45,432 nucleotides of DNA from Nitrobacter winogradskyi (GCF_006539545.1 NZ_BJNF01000085.1:1-45432), one strand, 5' to 3'; shown: positions 26,678-36,689, counted from the stretch's first letter. Program-made: numbers and translations. Notes: generated by a model from the sequence alone, not told the origin.

Positions 26678-27796
26678 TCACATCATCGATATCAGGCCGC
26701 CGCCATGGCGCTCCAGCCGTCCGGCCAGTTCCAGTTCAAGCAGGACCGTGCGCACGACGGCAGGCGGGGCATTCGCCATCCGAATCAGATCGTCGAGTCC
26801 GACCGGCGCCGGACCCAGCAAGGCGATTATCCGCGCACGGTCGCCTGCGGCGGGCTCTTCGGTCCAGGGCTCACTGGGCTCCGGTTCTTCAGCGGGCAGA
26901 TCAACCGGCCGTCTTATGATCGGCCGGACAGCATTGATGACGTCGGCTGCTTCGGTGATCAGTGTCGCGCCCTGCTTGATGAGATCGTTGGTGCCGGCGG
27001 CGCGCGGATCGAGCGGCGAGCCCGGCACGGCGAAAACCTCGCGGCCCTGCTCGGCGGCCATGCGGGCGGTGATCAGAGAGCCGGACCGATGCGCTGCCTC
27101 GACCACGACGACGCCGATCGCGGCGCCGGAGATCAGGCGGTTGCGCCGCGGGAAATCGCGGGCACGCGGAACATGCCCCATCGGCATTTCAGAAATCGCG
27201 CCGCCGCCTTCCAATACGGCTGCCAGAAGATCCTCATGTTCCAGTGGATAGATGCGGTCGTGGCCACCGGCAAGCACCGCGACGGTCCCGCGCGCTACGC
27301 TCGCGCGATGCGCCGCCTGATCGATGCCGCGCGCCAGCCCCGATATGATGACAAAACCGGCGTCCCCGAGATCATGCGCCAGCGTTTGCGCGAACTTGTG
27401 ACCGGCGCCGGATGCGTTGCGTGAACCGACGATGGCGATCATGGGACGCTCCATGACGTCGAGGTTGCCGCGCACGCCCAGCAGCGGTGGTGCATCGTCG
27501 ATCGTTGCAAGGTGCGGGGGGTAGCCGGCCTCTCCCGGCGCCAGCAGGCTGACGCCGATGCGCCGCGAGGCTGCCAGTTCGTTCCGCGCGTCTGCTTCCG
27601 TGCAAAGCCGGCTGGGACGGGAAGCGCCGCCACGCCGCGCCAGATCGGGCAGCCGGATAAGCGCCTCGCTGGCGCTGCCGAAATGGTTCACGAGCGAACG
27701 AAAGGTCCGCGGCCCGACGTTATCGGACCGGATCAGCCGCAGCCAATCGATCCGCTGCGCTTCGCTCAGCCGCCTGTCTGGATTCCGGATATTCAC
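26678..27796 (-). CDS. dprA: DNA-processing protein DprA
   Basis: DprA (Smf), 372 residues, loads RecA on incoming single-stranded DNA during natural transformation and is found also in bacteria not known to be competent. An N-terminal SAM/helix-hairpin-like domain (about 1-75) precedes the Rossmann-like DNA-binding domain with [32 protein letters not shown] and [16 protein letters not shown], and a C-terminal winged-helix DML1-type domain closes with [15 protein letters not shown]. The start is GTG at 27796, with AGAGGA well placed upstream. It lies 30 bases downstream of plsY on the same strand. Confidence 0.95.
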   Translation of the reverse strand: MNIRNPDRRLSEAQRIDWLRLIRSDNVGPRTFRSLVNHFGSASEALIRLPDLARRGGASRPSRLCTEADARNELAASRRIGVSLLAPGEAGYPPHLATIDDAPPLLGVRGNLDVMERPMIAIVGSRNASGAGHKFAQTLAHDLGDAGFVIISGLARGIDQAAHRASVARGTVAVLAGGHDRIYPLEHEDLLAAVLEGGGAISEMPMGHVPRARDFPRRNRLISGAAIGVVVVEAAHRSGSLITARMAAEQGREVFAVPGSPLDPRAAGTNDLIKQGATLITEAADVINAVRPIIRRPVDLPAEEPEPSEPWTEEPAAGDRARIIALLGPAPVGLDDLIRMANAPPAVVRTVLLELELAGRLERHGGGLISMM

Positions 27797-27826
27797 GCTG
27801 TCCTCTTAGCCGGATACCGACGCGGC

Positions 27827-28417
27827 TTACGCTTTCGCGCCGATCCTGCCTTCACTGCCAGCGATAAGGCGGGTGATATTCTCGCGGTGCTTGAACCAGA
27901 GAAGCGTCGTCAGCACTGCGAACAGCAGCGCGAATTGTGGATGCCCGAAGCCCCATAACAATAATGGCGTGGTGAGGCTGGCGAGCAGAGCCGACAGAGA
28001 TGAGTAGCGCGTCGTGAAGGCGACGAGCAGCCAGATCGCGCAAAAGGCGAGCGCCGCGGGCCAGAAAAGGCCGAGCAGTACGCCGATATATGTCGCAACG
28101 CCCTTACCGCCGCGGAACTTGAGCCACACCGGAAACAGATGGCCAAGGAACGCTCCAAGCGTCGCGGCCATCGCCGCGCCCGGTCCGGAGAGGAGCAATG
28201 CGATCACGACGGCGGCCGTGCCTTTCAGCATATCGCCCAGAAGCGTCGCCGCCGCGAGCCCCCTGCGCCCGGTGCGAAGAACGTTGGTCGCGCCGATATT
28301 GCCCGAACCGATCGAGCGCAAATCCTGTGTGCCCGCGATCCGCGTCAGGATCATACCGAACGGGATGGAGCCAAGCAGGTAGCCGAAGACGAAAGCGATC
28401 AGGCCGTTAGGGAACAT
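27827..28417 (-). CDS. plsY: Glycerol-3-phosphate acyltransferase PlsY
   Basis: PlsY, 196 residues, acylates glycerol-3-phosphate with acyl-phosphate in the inner membrane, the first step of phospholipid synthesis. The family's three signature loops are intact: [11 protein letters not shown] near the N-terminus with the [14 protein letters not shown] block, then [18 protein letters not shown], which holds the acyl-phosphate and phosphate-binding residues. Five membrane helices can be counted (family: seven including re-entrant parts). ATG at 28417 with CGGAGC nine bases upstream is preferred to ATG at 28459. With dprA downstream it probably forms an operon. Confidence 0.95.
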   Translation of the reverse strand: MFPNGLIAFVFGYLLGSIPFGMILTRIAGTQDLRSIGSGNIGATNVLRTGRRGLAAATLLGDMLKGTAAVVIALLLSGPGAAMAATLGAFLGHLFPVWLKFRGGKGVATYIGVLLGLFWPAALAFCAIWLLVAFTTRYSSLSALLASLTTPLLLWGFGHPQFALLFAVLTTLLWFKHRENITRLIAGSEGRIGAKA

Positions 28418-28672
28418 CGAAAAGGGCTCCGAATGCCAAATGCCGTCGATGTAAACCATGGATCGGCATGGTCACGCCACGGCAGATATTCACACCGTCG
28501 CGGGCATCAACATTCGGCTGCAAAGATTTATGCGGACGATAAACTTTCAAAAATTGCATCCCATGACCACGCCTTCTTCCGACGGCATCGGAGGGGAAGG
28601 CCCTATGGTTTTGATTTTTCGGATAGTTATTCGAGCGGATAGAACCTTCCTTCGATCGAAACACCTGTCATG

Positions 28673-29974
28673 TCAGGCGTGCTCGAAAACCGTGCGTCCG
28701 CCGACGATCGTCCGAACAACCCGGCCCGAGAACCGGGATTCGTCGAATGGCGTATTCTTGCATTGCGATTTGAGATTGGCGGGATCGAGAATCCATGGCA
28801 CGTCAGGATCGATCACGATCACATCGGCGGGCGCGCCCGGTCGCAGCGATCCGCCGGGCAAACCCAGCAGTTCCGCGGGCCGCGTCGACATCGCCCGGAT
28901 CAGCGTTATGAAATCCAGTTCCGCGTTGTGCACGAGCCGCAGCGCGGCCGTCAGCATGGTCTCCAGCCCAATCGCACCGGCCGCGGCTTCCGCGAACGGC
29001 AGACGCTTGGTTTCCACGTCCTGCGGGTTATGGTCGGACATCACCACATCGATCAGGCCCGACGCCAGCGCCGCGACCAGCGCGCGGCGGTCGTCCTCGC
29101 CGCGCAACGGCGGCGACAATTTCAGAAACGTGCGGTACGGCCCGATATCGTTTTCATTCAGCGTCAGATGATTGATCGATGCGGATGCGGTGACGGGAAG
29201 CCCGGCATCGCGCGCTCGCATCAGGATATCGAGCGATTCCGCGCAGGTCAGGGACGCCGCGTGGTAGCGGCCGCCGGTCAGCCCGACGAGCCGCATGTCG
29301 CGCTCCAGCATCACCGCCTCCGCGGCCGCAGGAACGCCCGTCAATCCGAGACGGGAGGACAGTTCGCCCTCGTTCATGACGCCGTCGCCGACGAGATGAG
29401 CATCCTCGGTGTGATGGACGATCAGCGCGTCGAAGTCGCGGGCATAGGCGAGGGCGCGGCGCATCACCTGCGCGTTCATCACGCTGCGGGCGCCATCGGT
29501 GAAGGCGACCGCGCCGGCCTGCTTCAGGAGGCCGATCTCGGTCATCTCCTTGCCGGCAAGACCCTTGGTCAGCGCCGCCATCGGATGAATGTTGACGATC
29601 GCGGTATCCCGCGCGCGGCGCAGCACGAAATCGACGGTGGCGGAATTGTCGATCACCGGCGAGGTGTCAGGCTGGCAGACAATGGTGGTGATCCCGCCGG
29701 CGGCGGCGGCGCGGCTTGCCGATGCGAAGGTTTCGCGATGGCCCGCGCCCGGCTCGCCGACGAAGGCGCGGATGTCGATCAAGCCCGGCGCGACAATCAT
29801 GCCGGCGCAGTTGATGATGTCGGCGCCTTCGGGCGCGCCCGCCGCGCCGATGCCGTGCCGCGCATCGCGAATAATTCCATCGGCGATGAGTACGTCCCCG
29901 GGGCCGTCGAGATCGCGCGCGGGATCGACGATGCGGGCGTTGGCGAGCAGGATCGGGCGATGGCCGCTCAGCAT
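28673..29974 (-). CDS. Dihydroorotase-like protein, probably non-catalytic (PyrC' type)
   Basis: A 433-residue class I dihydroorotase-fold protein. The catalytic metal ligands of the first strand are lost: the family's DxHxHxR pattern reads DIRAFVGEPG here (about residues 67-76), so both histidines and the carbamoyl-aspartate-binding arginine are replaced. The later HHTEDAHL and SDHNPQ motifs remain, while the fourth-strand His region reads SASINHLTL. Such inactive DHOases (PyrC' of Pseudomonas) act as structural partners of aspartate carbamoyltransferase. pyrB lies directly upstream (78-base gap), as in that system. A catalytic DHOase must then be elsewhere in the genome. ATG at 29974 has AAGGTG upstream; a GTG at 29983 is possible. 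Confidence 0.9.
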   Translation of the reverse strand: MLSGHRPILLANARIVDPARDLDGPGDVLIADGIIRDARHGIGAAGAPEGADIINCAGMIVAPGLIDIRAFVGEPGAGHRETFASASRAAAAGGITTIVCQPDTSPVIDNSATVDFVLRRARDTAIVNIHPMAALTKGLAGKEMTEIGLLKQAGAVAFTDGARSVMNAQVMRRALAYARDFDALIVHHTEDAHLVGDGVMNEGELSSRLGLTGVPAAAEAVMLERDMRLVGLTGGRYHAASLTCAESLDILMRARDAGLPVTASASINHLTLNENDIGPYRTFLKLSPPLRGEDDRRALVAALASGLIDVVMSDHNPQDVETKRLPFAEAAAGAIGLETMLTAALRLVHNAELDFITLIRAMSTRPAELLGLPGGSLRPGAPADVIVIDPDVPWILDPANLKSQCKNTPFDESRFSGRVVRTIVGGRTVFEHA

Positions 29975-30052
29975 ATGCGGCACCTTCGCGAACTGTTCGC
30001 TAACATCGCGCGTGACAATGCTCGCCGTGCAAATCGGTGGGAGGGCTCGCGT

Positions 30053-31006
30053 TCACGCATTCGGCAGGTTCCTCGCCAGCGCTTCCAGCACCGCCATCCG
30101 CACCGCCACGCCCATTTCCACCTGCTCGCGGATCAGCGACTGCGTGCCGTCCGCGACGATCGAGTCAATCTCGACGCCGCGATTCATTGGTCCCGGATGC
30201 ATGACCAGCGCGTCGGGCTTGGCGTAGGCGAGCTTCTTCTGGTCGAGGCCGAAATAGTGGAAATACTCGGAGCTCGACGGCACGAACGAGCCGCTCATCC
30301 GCTCGCGCTGCAGCCGCAGCATCATCACGATGTCCGCGCCGTCCAGTCCCTCGCGCATATCGCGGGCGACCTCGACGCCCATGCGCTCGATGCCCGGCGG
30401 CAACAGCGTGGAGGGCGCGACGACGCGGACGCGCGCGCCCATGGCGTTGAGCAGGATGATGTTGGAGCGCGCGACGCGCGAGTGGAGAACGTCGCCGCAG
30501 ATCGCGACCAGAAGTCCGTCGAGCCGTCCCTTGTTGCGGCGGATGGTCAGGGCGTCCAACAGCGCCTGGGTCGGATGTTCGTGGGAGCCGTCGCCGGCGT
30601 TGATGACGGAGCCGTCGACCTTGCGCGCCAGAAGCTCCACCGCGCCGGAGGCGGAATGGCGCATCACCAGGATGTCCGGATGCATGGCGTTGAGCGTCAT
30701 CGCGGTATCGACCAGCGTCTCGCCCTTGCGGGTCGATAGTGACGACACCGACATATTCATCACATCGGCGCCGAGCCGCTTGCCGGCGATCTCGAATGAT
30801 GACTGGGTGCGGGTCGAAGCCTCGAAGAACAGGTTGACCTGGGTGAGACCCCGCAGGGAGGCGCGTTTCTTGTCCACCTGGCGGTTCAGTTCGACATATT
30901 CTTCGGAAAGATCGAGAAGGCCGGTAATATCGGCGACGGAAAGGCCCTCGATGCCCAGCAGATGCCGGTGGCCGAGGACAAAGCTAGATTTGGCTGTCGA
31001 TGTCAT
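30053..31006 (-). CDS. pyrB: Aspartate carbamoyltransferase catalytic subunit
   Basis: PyrB, 317 residues, condenses carbamoyl phosphate and aspartate in de novo pyrimidine synthesis. The carbamoyl-phosphate motif [13 protein letters not shown] (about residues 56-68) and the aspartate-binding [22 protein letters not shown] and [11 protein letters not shown] segments are complete. ATG at 31006 gives the normal N-terminus; the longer frame to 31141 adds a Pro-rich stretch not seen in this family. Located directly upstream of the degenerate DHOase gene, with which it probably forms a PyrB-PyrC' holoenzyme. No attenuator or obvious regulatory element was recognised in the leader. Confidence 0.97.
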   Translation of the reverse strand: MTSTAKSSFVLGHRHLLGIEGLSVADITGLLDLSEEYVELNRQVDKKRASLRGLTQVNLFFEASTRTQSSFEIAGKRLGADVMNMSVSSLSTRKGETLVDTAMTLNAMHPDILVMRHSASGAVELLARKVDGSVINAGDGSHEHPTQALLDALTIRRNKGRLDGLLVAICGDVLHSRVARSNIILLNAMGARVRVVAPSTLLPPGIERMGVEVARDMREGLDGADIVMMLRLQRERMSGSFVPSSSEYFHYFGLDQKKLAYAKPDALVMHPGPMNRGVEIDSIVADGTQSLIREQVEMGVAVRMAVLEALARNLPNA

Positions 31007-31178
31007 TAAAGCCAGAGCTATAGGCACACTCGTCCGTGGGGGCAAGGCCGAACAGCGCGCAGGCAAGTTTTCCCCCGCCGAAGGGAGGTCACGGTAAACG
31101 ATGGCAAGATCGCTGGCGTGATCTGGCCGCTGTTCGGGCATAAAGTCACATGGATATCATCGCCGGCGGAGGCGGTTC

Positions 31179-32819
31179 ATGACGCAGCCCTTCAGGACGC
31201 ACGAGGTCTTCAACCAGTCGCCGCCGTTCGAGGATGTCGATCTGTTCACGCTCGACCGTCCGCTGGCGGAGGCAGTGGCGGCGAACGGCGGAGCCGCGGC
31301 CCGCGACGAAATGAAGGCGTTTGGAAAGCACTGGGGTTCGGCGGCGATGGCCGCGCGCGGACGTCTCGCCAACGAGAACCCGCCGAAGCCGCGAATCTTC
31401 GATGCGCGCGGCAACCGGCGCGACGAGGTCGAATTCCATCCCTCCTATCATGAACTGATGGCGCACAGCACTCATGCCGGCCTCCACAATTCCACCTGGA
31501 CCGCCGACGGCGGGCCCGCGGCCGGCGCGGCGGAAGTGGTGCGCGCTGCAAAATTCTACATGGCCGCGCAGGTCGAGACCGGACATCTCTGCCCGATCAC
31601 CATGACCCGCGCGTCAGTGGCGACGCTTGCGGTGCAGCCCAACCTGCTGGCGGAGACGATGCCGGTGATCGCGACCCGCAGCTACGATCCGTCGTTCGCG
31701 CCATGGCGGACCAAGCGCGGCATGACGCTCGGCATGGGCATGACCGAGAAGCAGGGCGGCACCGACGTGCGCGCCAACCAGACCCGCGCCGTGCGTGATG
31801 GCGACGCCTATCATATCACCGGCCACAAATGGTTCATGTCCGCGCCGATGTGCGACGCGTTTCTGGTGCTGGCGCAGGCCGAGGGCGGACTGACATGCTT
31901 CTTCACGCCGCGCTTCCGCCCGGACGGATCGGTCAACACGATTCATCTCCAGCGGCTGAAGGACAAGCTCGGCAACCGCTCCAACGCTTCCTCCGAAGTG
32001 GAATTCGTCGAAGCTTTTGCCCGGCGCGTCGGTGAAGAAGGCAAGGGCGTCCGCGCCATCCTGCAGATGGTGCAATTGACGCGGCAGGATTGCGCCATCG
32101 CCTCGGCCGGCCTGATGCGCTCGGGGCTGGCGCATGCGCTGCATCACGCGCGTCATCGCAGCGTGTTTCAGAAGCGTCTGGCCGATCAGCCGTTGATGCA
32201 GGCGGTTCTTGCCGATATGGCGTTGCGGGTGGAGGCGTCGGTGGCGCTGGTGATGCGTCTGTGCCGCGCCTTCGATGAAGCACCGTCCGACCCGAAGGCG
32301 GCGGCGTGGATGAGGCTTTTGACGCCCGCCGTGAAGTATTGGATCTGCAAGAGCGCGCCGGGCCTTCTGTACGAGGCGATGGAGTGCCTCGGGGGAAACG
32401 GTTATGTCGAGGAGGGCATTCTGGCCCGGCACTATCGCGAGGCGCCGGTGAACGCGATCTGGGAAGGCTCCGGGAATGTGATGTGCCTCGACGTGCTGCG
32501 GGTGTTGGCCCGCGACGGGGAGGCCGCCGTCGCCGTGCTTGACGATCTCGCGGCGGATACCAGCGATCTGCCGGGTGCGGCGGAAGCGGTGGCTTTTCTC
32601 GCCGGGACCTTCCGTCGGCCTGACGGCGAGCGCGCCGCGCGCCAGGCGGTGGAAACGCTGGCGCAACTGGCCGCAGCCGCGGCGCTCAACCGGACCGCGC
32701 CGGATCAGGCGGCGCTGTTCGCGGCGACGCGGCTCGGCCACCCCCACGGGAGCATGTTCGGAACGGCCGAACTGTCTGCCGCCCAGAGCCGCGATCTGCT
32801 TGAGCGAGCACTGCCGTGA
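31179..32819 (+). CDS. aidB: AidB-like acyl-CoA dehydrogenase
   Basis: A 546-residue flavoprotein of the AidB branch of acyl-CoA dehydrogenases (E. coli AidB: 541 aa). The branch is visible from the N-terminal THEVFNQSPPFEDVDLF, then HPSYHELM, the FAD-site GMTEKQGGTDVRANQT and HKWFMSAPMCDAF, and the C-terminal LLYEAMECLGGNGY and IWEGSGNVMCLD. AidB is induced by alkylating agents in E. coli and binds DNA through a C-terminal region, but its true substrate is not known. No Ada operon lies nearby, so regulation cannot be stated. It starts at ATG 31179, divergent from pyrB. Confidence 0.95.
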   Translation: MTQPFRTHEVFNQSPPFEDVDLFTLDRPLAEAVAANGGAAARDEMKAFGKHWGSAAMAARGRLANENPPKPRIFDARGNRRDEVEFHPSYHELMAHSTHAGLHNSTWTADGGPAAGAAEVVRAAKFYMAAQVETGHLCPITMTRASVATLAVQPNLLAETMPVIATRSYDPSFAPWRTKRGMTLGMGMTEKQGGTDVRANQTRAVRDGDAYHITGHKWFMSAPMCDAFLVLAQAEGGLTCFFTPRFRPDGSVNTIHLQRLKDKLGNRSNASSEVEFVEAFARRVGEEGKGVRAILQMVQLTRQDCAIASAGLMRSGLAHALHHARHRSVFQKRLADQPLMQAVLADMALRVEASVALVMRLCRAFDEAPSDPKAAAWMRLLTPAVKYWICKSAPGLLYEAMECLGGNGYVEEGILARHYREAPVNAIWEGSGNVMCLDVLRVLARDGEAAVAVLDDLAADTSDLPGAAEAVAFLAGTFRRPDGERAARQAVETLAQLAAAAALNRTAPDQAALFAATRLGHPHGSMFGTAELSAAQSRDLLERALP

Positions 32820-32849
32820 GCGCGGACTACGATTCCAATAAGGAGTATG

Positions 32850-32941
32850 GGGCATCATGGCCGGGCTTCGTCCCGGCCATCCACGCCTTTCTGTTGCGAG
32901 GCTGCATGATGTGGATACCCGGCACAAGGCTGGCCATGACG
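32850..32941. repeat. Dispersed palindromic repeat, family C
   Basis: Consists of a perfect 24-base hairpin (32857-32880, arms ATGGCCGGGCT and a matching CCCGGCCAT) followed by CCACGCCTTTCTGTTGCGAG and GTGGATACCCGGCACAAGGC, ending GGCCATGACG. The GGCCGGG...CCCGGCC, CACGC and GTGGATaCCCGG... order is a familiar intergenic repeat in Rhodopseudomonas and Nitrobacter relatives (recalled, not checked). It separates aidB from the CPBP gene. Confidence 0.75.
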
Positions 32942-32951
32942 AAAGGGAAGA

Positions 32952-33746
32952 ATGTCGATGACTTCCGCTGAAGCGCCCGTGTCTTCTGCTGTGGCGCCGC
33001 CGCCACTGCCTCCGCAACCGCGCCTCCCGCGAGCCTGGAAATTCCTCGGCACCAGCCTGTGGGGGCTCGTGGTGTTCGCCGCGATGTTCGCGGGGCAGCT
33101 ATCCGTGCTTGCTTATTTCGTGATCACTGATGACGCGCCGTTCAGTTTGGACGAGGTCGCGGAACAGGCTGAAAGCGGCCTGACGGTCGCGCTGTCGGTG
33201 GTCACGGGACTGCCGGCGGTCTTGCTCGCGCTGTGGATCGCGATCCGGCTCTCGGGGGTGCCGTTCGCCGATTATCTCGCGCTGCGCCGGGCTTCCTGGC
33301 GTCACCTGCTGCTCGGCATTGTCGCCATGGTCGTGCTCGTCACCGGATGGGAGGGGATATCCAAGGCGGTGGGACACGAAAGTTCGCCTGCCTTCATGGT
33401 CGATGTGGCAAAGTCGGCCCGCGCCGATGGCGCGCTGTGGCTTCTGGTGGTTTCGTTCTGCGTCGTGGCGCCGGTCAGCGAGGAACTCCTGGCGCGCGGA
33501 TTCCTGTATCGCGGCTGGTCGGAGTCCTTCCTGCGTCCCATCGGGGCGATCGTGCTGTCATCGCTGGTGTGGACCGCGATGCATCTCCAATACGACTGGT
33601 TCTTCTTCGGACAGATCTTCTCGATCGGATTGCTGTTCGGTTATCTCCGGTATCTCAGTAGTTCGATCTGGCCGACCGTGATCCTGCACGGATTCAACAA
33701 CCTCGCGGCGACGCTGCAAACGTTATGGCTCGCCGGTTCGCCGTGA
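32952..33746 (+). CDS. CPBP family intramembrane metalloprotease
   Basis: A 264-residue membrane protein with a Pro-rich N-terminal tail and about seven membrane helices. The CPBP (Rce1-like) motifs are in order: VSEELLARGFLYRG (about 175-188) for EExxxR, the following helix with AMHLQYDWFFFGQIF, and ILHGFNNLAAT (HxxxN). These give the metal-binding active site of prenyl-protein-peptidase-like or bacteriocin-immunity-type proteases; the substrate is unknown. ATG at 32952 and ATG at 32958 are both possible starts, an AGGGAAG site being better spaced for the second. Its stop codon TGA directly abuts the convergent ruvX/yqgF stop. Confidence 0.9.
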   Translation: MSMTSAEAPVSSAVAPPPLPPQPRLPRAWKFLGTSLWGLVVFAAMFAGQLSVLAYFVITDDAPFSLDEVAEQAESGLTVALSVVTGLPAVLLALWIAIRLSGVPFADYLALRRASWRHLLLGIVAMVVLVTGWEGISKAVGHESSPAFMVDVAKSARADGALWLLVVSFCVVAPVSEELLARGFLYRGWSESFLRPIGAIVLSSLVWTAMHLQYDWFFFGQIFSIGLLFGYLRYLSSSIWPTVILHGFNNLAATLQTLWLAGSP

Positions 33747-34238
33747 TCATCCCGGCCCGGACGTTCGCCGCTGCGTCGCTAGCCGGTCCAGCGCGCCCTG
33801 CAGAATAAAGATCGCGGCGTGTTCGTCGATGACTTTGGCGCGCCTTGCGCGACTCATGTCCAGTCCGATCAATTCGCGTTCGACGGCCGCCGTCGAAAGC
33901 CGCTCGTCCCACAGCCCAATGGCGAAATCGGTGAGCCTGGCCAGATTGCGCGCGAAGGCACGGGTCGATTGCGCGCGCGGTCCTTCGCTGCCGTCCATGT
34001 TGATCGGCAATCCAAGGATGAAACCTGCCGCGCGGCGTTCGCCTGCAATGGCGAGAAGCCGCGCGGCATCCAACGTGAACGTCTTGCGACGGATGGTTTC
34101 GACGCCGGCGGCGAGGCGGCGATCGGGATCGGACACCGCGACGCCGATGGTCTTGGTGCCGAGGTCCAATCCGACGAGCGCTCCGCGCGCGGGCCAATGC
34201 GCGGCGGCTTCGACCAGCGGGAGGACGGATGCAGGCAT
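33747..34238 (-). CDS. ruvX: Putative pre-16S rRNA nuclease / Holliday junction resolvase YqgF
   Basis: A 163-residue RNase H-fold nuclease of the YqgF/RuvX family, linked to 16S rRNA 5'-end maturation. Catalytic-site motifs are visible: [17 protein letters not shown] (about 23-39) with the first Asp, [11 protein letters not shown] (about 76-86) and DERLST (about 111-116), and a final [12 protein letters not shown] helix with the last acidic residues. Start ATG at 34238 is preferred; ATG 34253 is also in frame, and GGGGAG lies rather close to the first. The frame is open far upstream (to 34976), but that part is antisense to gatC and gatA. It is divergent from gatC. Confidence 0.93.
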   Translation of the reverse strand: MPASVLPLVEAAAHWPARGALVGLDLGTKTIGVAVSDPDRRLAAGVETIRRKTFTLDAARLLAIAGERRAAGFILGLPINMDGSEGPRAQSTRAFARNLARLTDFAIGLWDERLSTAAVERELIGLDMSRARRAKVIDEHAAIFILQGALDRLATQRRTSGPG

Positions 34239-34406
34239 GGCTCCCCATATCATGCGCGGGACAGGCCGGGCAAAGGGGCCGCGGGTCTGCTCGGGCGACC
34301 CCTCGCCACTACGAATGGTTGCGGTGCGAAAGCCGGGTCTGCTATAGGCGTGACAACGCCTGTCAGACGACAGTGCCTTACGATCGAGCCTGCGGGGGCT
34401 TACAAT

Positions 34407-34694
34407 ATGTCCGTTGATGCCGCTACCGTCCGCCGCATCGCGCATCTGGCGCGCATAGCGGTCGATGACGCCGAGGTGCCCCATCTGCAAGACGAATTGA
34501 ACGCGATTCTGGCCTTCGTCGAGCAGTTGCAGGAAGTGAACGTCGATGGTGTCGAGCCGATGACGTCCGTGACGCCGATGGCGATGAAAATGCGGTCCGA
34601 CGTGGTGAATGACGGTGAAATCGCGGACAGGATCGTCGCCAACGCGCCGGTGACGCACGACCACTTCTTTCTGGTGCCGAAGGTTGTCGAATAA
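34407..34694 (+). CDS. gatC: Aspartyl/glutamyl-tRNA amidotransferase subunit C
   Basis: GatC, 95 residues, the small scaffold subunit of the GatCAB complex, which converts mischarged Glu-tRNA(Gln) and Asp-tRNA(Asn) to Gln-tRNA(Gln) and Asn-tRNA(Asn). The family N-terminus [17 protein letters not shown] and the [15 protein letters not shown] helix, and the later [10 protein letters not shown] and FFLVPKVVE segments, are all present. ATG at 34407 is the normal start; the open frame reaching back to 33819 is antisense to ruvX. A 68-residue gene separates gatC from gatA. Confidence 0.97.
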   Translation: MSVDAATVRRIAHLARIAVDDAEVPHLQDELNAILAFVEQLQEVNVDGVEPMTSVTPMAMKMRSDVVNDGEIADRIVANAPVTHDHFFLVPKVVE

Positions 34695-34708
34695 CAGGTT
34701 TTGATTTG

Positions 34709-34915
34709 ATGTGTCTGCTCTGCGGCGATGAAAAGGCTTATCGGGCCTATATGGATTACCTCGACGCCATGGAGCGCCAGGGCCGGACCGCCGATCCCGA
34801 CGAGGCGGCGAACGCCGTTCTCGACAGGCTCCATGCGGTCGATACGGCGCCTGCCGATGATCCCCGGAACGACAGGACGCTGTCGCCTTTTTTTTGCAGC
34901 GCGGTTGATAGATGA
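34709..34915 (+). CDS. 68-residue CxxC protein between gatC and gatA
   Basis: A small acidic protein with [19 protein letters not shown] at its N-terminus and a second Cys near the end ([10 protein letters not shown]). The CLLC pair could bind a metal or redox partner. The middle, [19 protein letters not shown], is predicted helical. It starts at ATG 34709, 14 bases after the gatC stop, and its TGA overlaps the gatA ATG (ATGA at 34912-34915), so gatA translation is probably coupled to it. I do not recognise the family; location and coupling suggest co-expression with the amidotransferase but no function can be assigned. Confidence 0.7.
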   Translation: MCLLCGDEKAYRAYMDYLDAMERQGRTADPDEAANAVLDRLHAVDTAPADDPRNDRTLSPFFCSAVDR

Positions 34916-36390
34916 CGGACCTGACCTCGCTCACGCTGGCCGAGGCGCGTGACGGTCTCGCGCGCAAATCTTTCACCTCGCTGGAATTGACCGACGCGCA
35001 TCTCGCGGCGATGGAGCGGGCGCGCGTCCTGAACGCCTATGTGCTGGAGACGCCGGAGCAGGCGAGGGCGATGGCGCGCCAGGCGGACGAGCGGATTGCC
35101 AAAGGCGAGGGCGGCCCGCTCAACGGTCTTCCGCTCGGCGTGAAGGACCTGTTTGCGACGGAAGGCACGCGGACCACGGCGTGTTCGCGCATTCTCGGTG
35201 ATTTCAGGCCGCCCTATGAATCCACGGTAACGTCGCAACTCTTCACGCGCGACGGCGCTGTGATGCTCGGCAAGCTCAACAATGATGAGTTCGCGATGGG
35301 ATCGTCGAACGAGACCTCGTGCTACGGTCCGGTCGTCAATCCATGGCGGCGGCAGGGCTCCGATGTAAAACTGGTGCCCGGCGGTTCATCCGGCGGCTCG
35401 GCCTCGGCGGTGGCGGCCGGACTCTGTCTCGGTGCAACCGCGACCGATACGGGCGGCTCGATCCGCCAGCCCGCGGCCTTCACCGGCACGGTCGGCCTCA
35501 AGCCCACTTACGGACGTTGCTCCCGCTGGGGCACGGTCGCGTTTGCGTCTTCGCTCGATCAGGCCGGGCCGATCGCACGCACGGTGCGCGACGCCGCGAT
35601 TTTGCTGCGCTCGATGGCCGGCCACGACCCGAAGGATACGACGTCGGTCGATCGTGACGTGCCCGACTATGAGGTTGCGGTCGGCAGATCCGTCAAGGGA
35701 ATGAAGATCGGCCTTCCCAGGGAGTACCGGCTGGACGGGATGCCCGCCGAGATCGAGAAGCTGTGGTCGCAGGGCGCCGATTGGCTGAAAGCGGCGGGCG
35801 CCGAACTGGTGGAGGTGTCGCTACCCCACACGAAATACGCGTTGCCTGCTTACTACATCGTCGCGCCGGCCGAGGCGTCGTCCAACCTCGCGCGCTACGA
35901 TGGCGTCCGTTACGGCGCCCGCGCCGATGGACGCAATATCGTCGAGATGTACGAGAACACCCGGGCGAAAGGATTTGGCGCGGAAGTTCGCCGTCGCATC
36001 ATGATCGGAACCTATGTTTTGTCCGCGGGTTACTACGATGCGTATTACCTGCGTGCACAGAAGGTTCGCACCTTGATCAAGAAGGACTTCGAGGATTGCT
36101 ATGCGGCGGGGGTCGACGCGATCCTCACTCCGGCAACACCGTCCGCCGCCTTCGGCATCGGCGAGAAGACTGCTTCCGATCCGATCGAGATGTATCTCAA
36201 CGACATCTTTACGGTGACGGCGAACATGGCCGGCCTGCCGGGCATTGCCGTGCCCGCGGGCAGGGACGCCCAGGGGCTTCCGCTCGGGCTGCAACTGATC
36301 GGCCGCCCGTTCGACGAGGAGGCGGTTATCTCGCTCGGGGAGGTGATCGAACAGGCCGCCGGACGCTTTACGCCGGAGGTATGGTGGTGA
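34912..36390 (+). CDS. gatA: Aspartyl/glutamyl-tRNA amidotransferase subunit A
   Basis: GatA, 492 residues, the glutaminase subunit of GatCAB. The amidase-signature triad is intact: Lys78 in [10 protein letters not shown], the cis-Ser159 in PGGSSGGSA and nucleophile Ser183 in [11 protein letters not shown]. The C-terminal half has the expected [19 protein letters not shown] and GIAVPAG segments. The start ATG overlaps the stop of the 68-residue gene by four bases, and the 3' end overlaps a following 100-residue gene, so this is a tightly packed operon. Presence of GatCAB implies that at least one of the glutaminyl- or asparaginyl-tRNA pathways is indirect. Confidence 0.98.
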   Translation: MTDLTSLTLAEARDGLARKSFTSLELTDAHLAAMERARVLNAYVLETPEQARAMARQADERIAKGEGGPLNGLPLGVKDLFATEGTRTTACSRILGDFRPPYESTVTSQLFTRDGAVMLGKLNNDEFAMGSSNETSCYGPVVNPWRRQGSDVKLVPGGSSGGSASAVAAGLCLGATATDTGGSIRQPAAFTGTVGLKPTYGRCSRWGTVAFASSLDQAGPIARTVRDAAILLRSMAGHDPKDTTSVDRDVPDYEVAVGRSVKGMKIGLPREYRLDGMPAEIEKLWSQGADWLKAAGAELVEVSLPHTKYALPAYYIVAPAEASSNLARYDGVRYGARADGRNIVEMYENTRAKGFGAEVRRRIMIGTYVLSAGYYDAYYLRAQKVRTLIKKDFEDCYAAGVDAILTPATPSAAFGIGEKTASDPIEMYLNDIFTVTANMAGLPGIAVPAGRDAQGLPLGLQLIGRPFDEEAVISLGEVIEQAAGRFTPEVWW

Positions 36391-36689
36391 CGCCGGATGC
36401 TTTCAAAGCCAGCTTGGCAAATGCCGAGCCGCCGCAGGGCGTTTCGGTGCCGCTTGTGGCCTTGTGGTGGGCCGCCAAGGGCGACTGGAACAAGGCGCAT
36501 GTCATCGTGCAGCCGGTGGTGGGGCCGGAGGCCGCGTGGGTCCACGCCTACCTGCACAGGCTTGATGGCCGCGAGATCGGCAACGCCGCTTACTGGTACC
36601 GCCGCGCGGACAAGCCATTTGGAAAGGGCTCGTCCGAGGACGAGTGGAATCAGATCGTCGCGGAATTGCTGGGTGGCGGCAACGGCTAG
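36387..36689 (+). CDS. 100-residue conserved-looking protein after gatA
   Basis: A soluble protein with [38 protein letters not shown] and [13 protein letters not shown] segments; Trp- and Tyr-rich, without cysteines or membrane helices. The pattern [28 protein letters not shown] recurs in a small uncharacterised family found in many Proteobacteria (recalled). The start is taken as GTG at 36387 because GGAGG is seven bases upstream and the codon overlaps the gatA stop as GTGA; ATG at 36381 would be only one base from the same site. Its coupling with gatA suggests co-expression. No function is known to me. Confidence 0.8.
   Translation: MTPDAFKASLANAEPPQGVSVPLVALWWAAKGDWNKAHVIVQPVVGPEAAWVHAYLHRLDGREIGNAAYWYRRADKPFGKGSSEDEWNQIVAELLGGGNG

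Noticed and set aside
28604-28640. GGCCCTATGGTTTTGATTTTTCGGATAG resembles part of a family A repeat.
   Set aside because: Only one block is loosely similar and neither the hairpin nor the GCGTTTTCTTCACGCG block is present.
33819-34406. A long plus-strand frame in front of gatC.
   Set aside because: It is antisense to ruvX, which has complete family motifs; gatC starts at 34407.
34239-34976. Upstream extension of the ruvX frame.
   Set aside because: It is antisense to gatC and the 68-residue gene and lacks similarity to any family.
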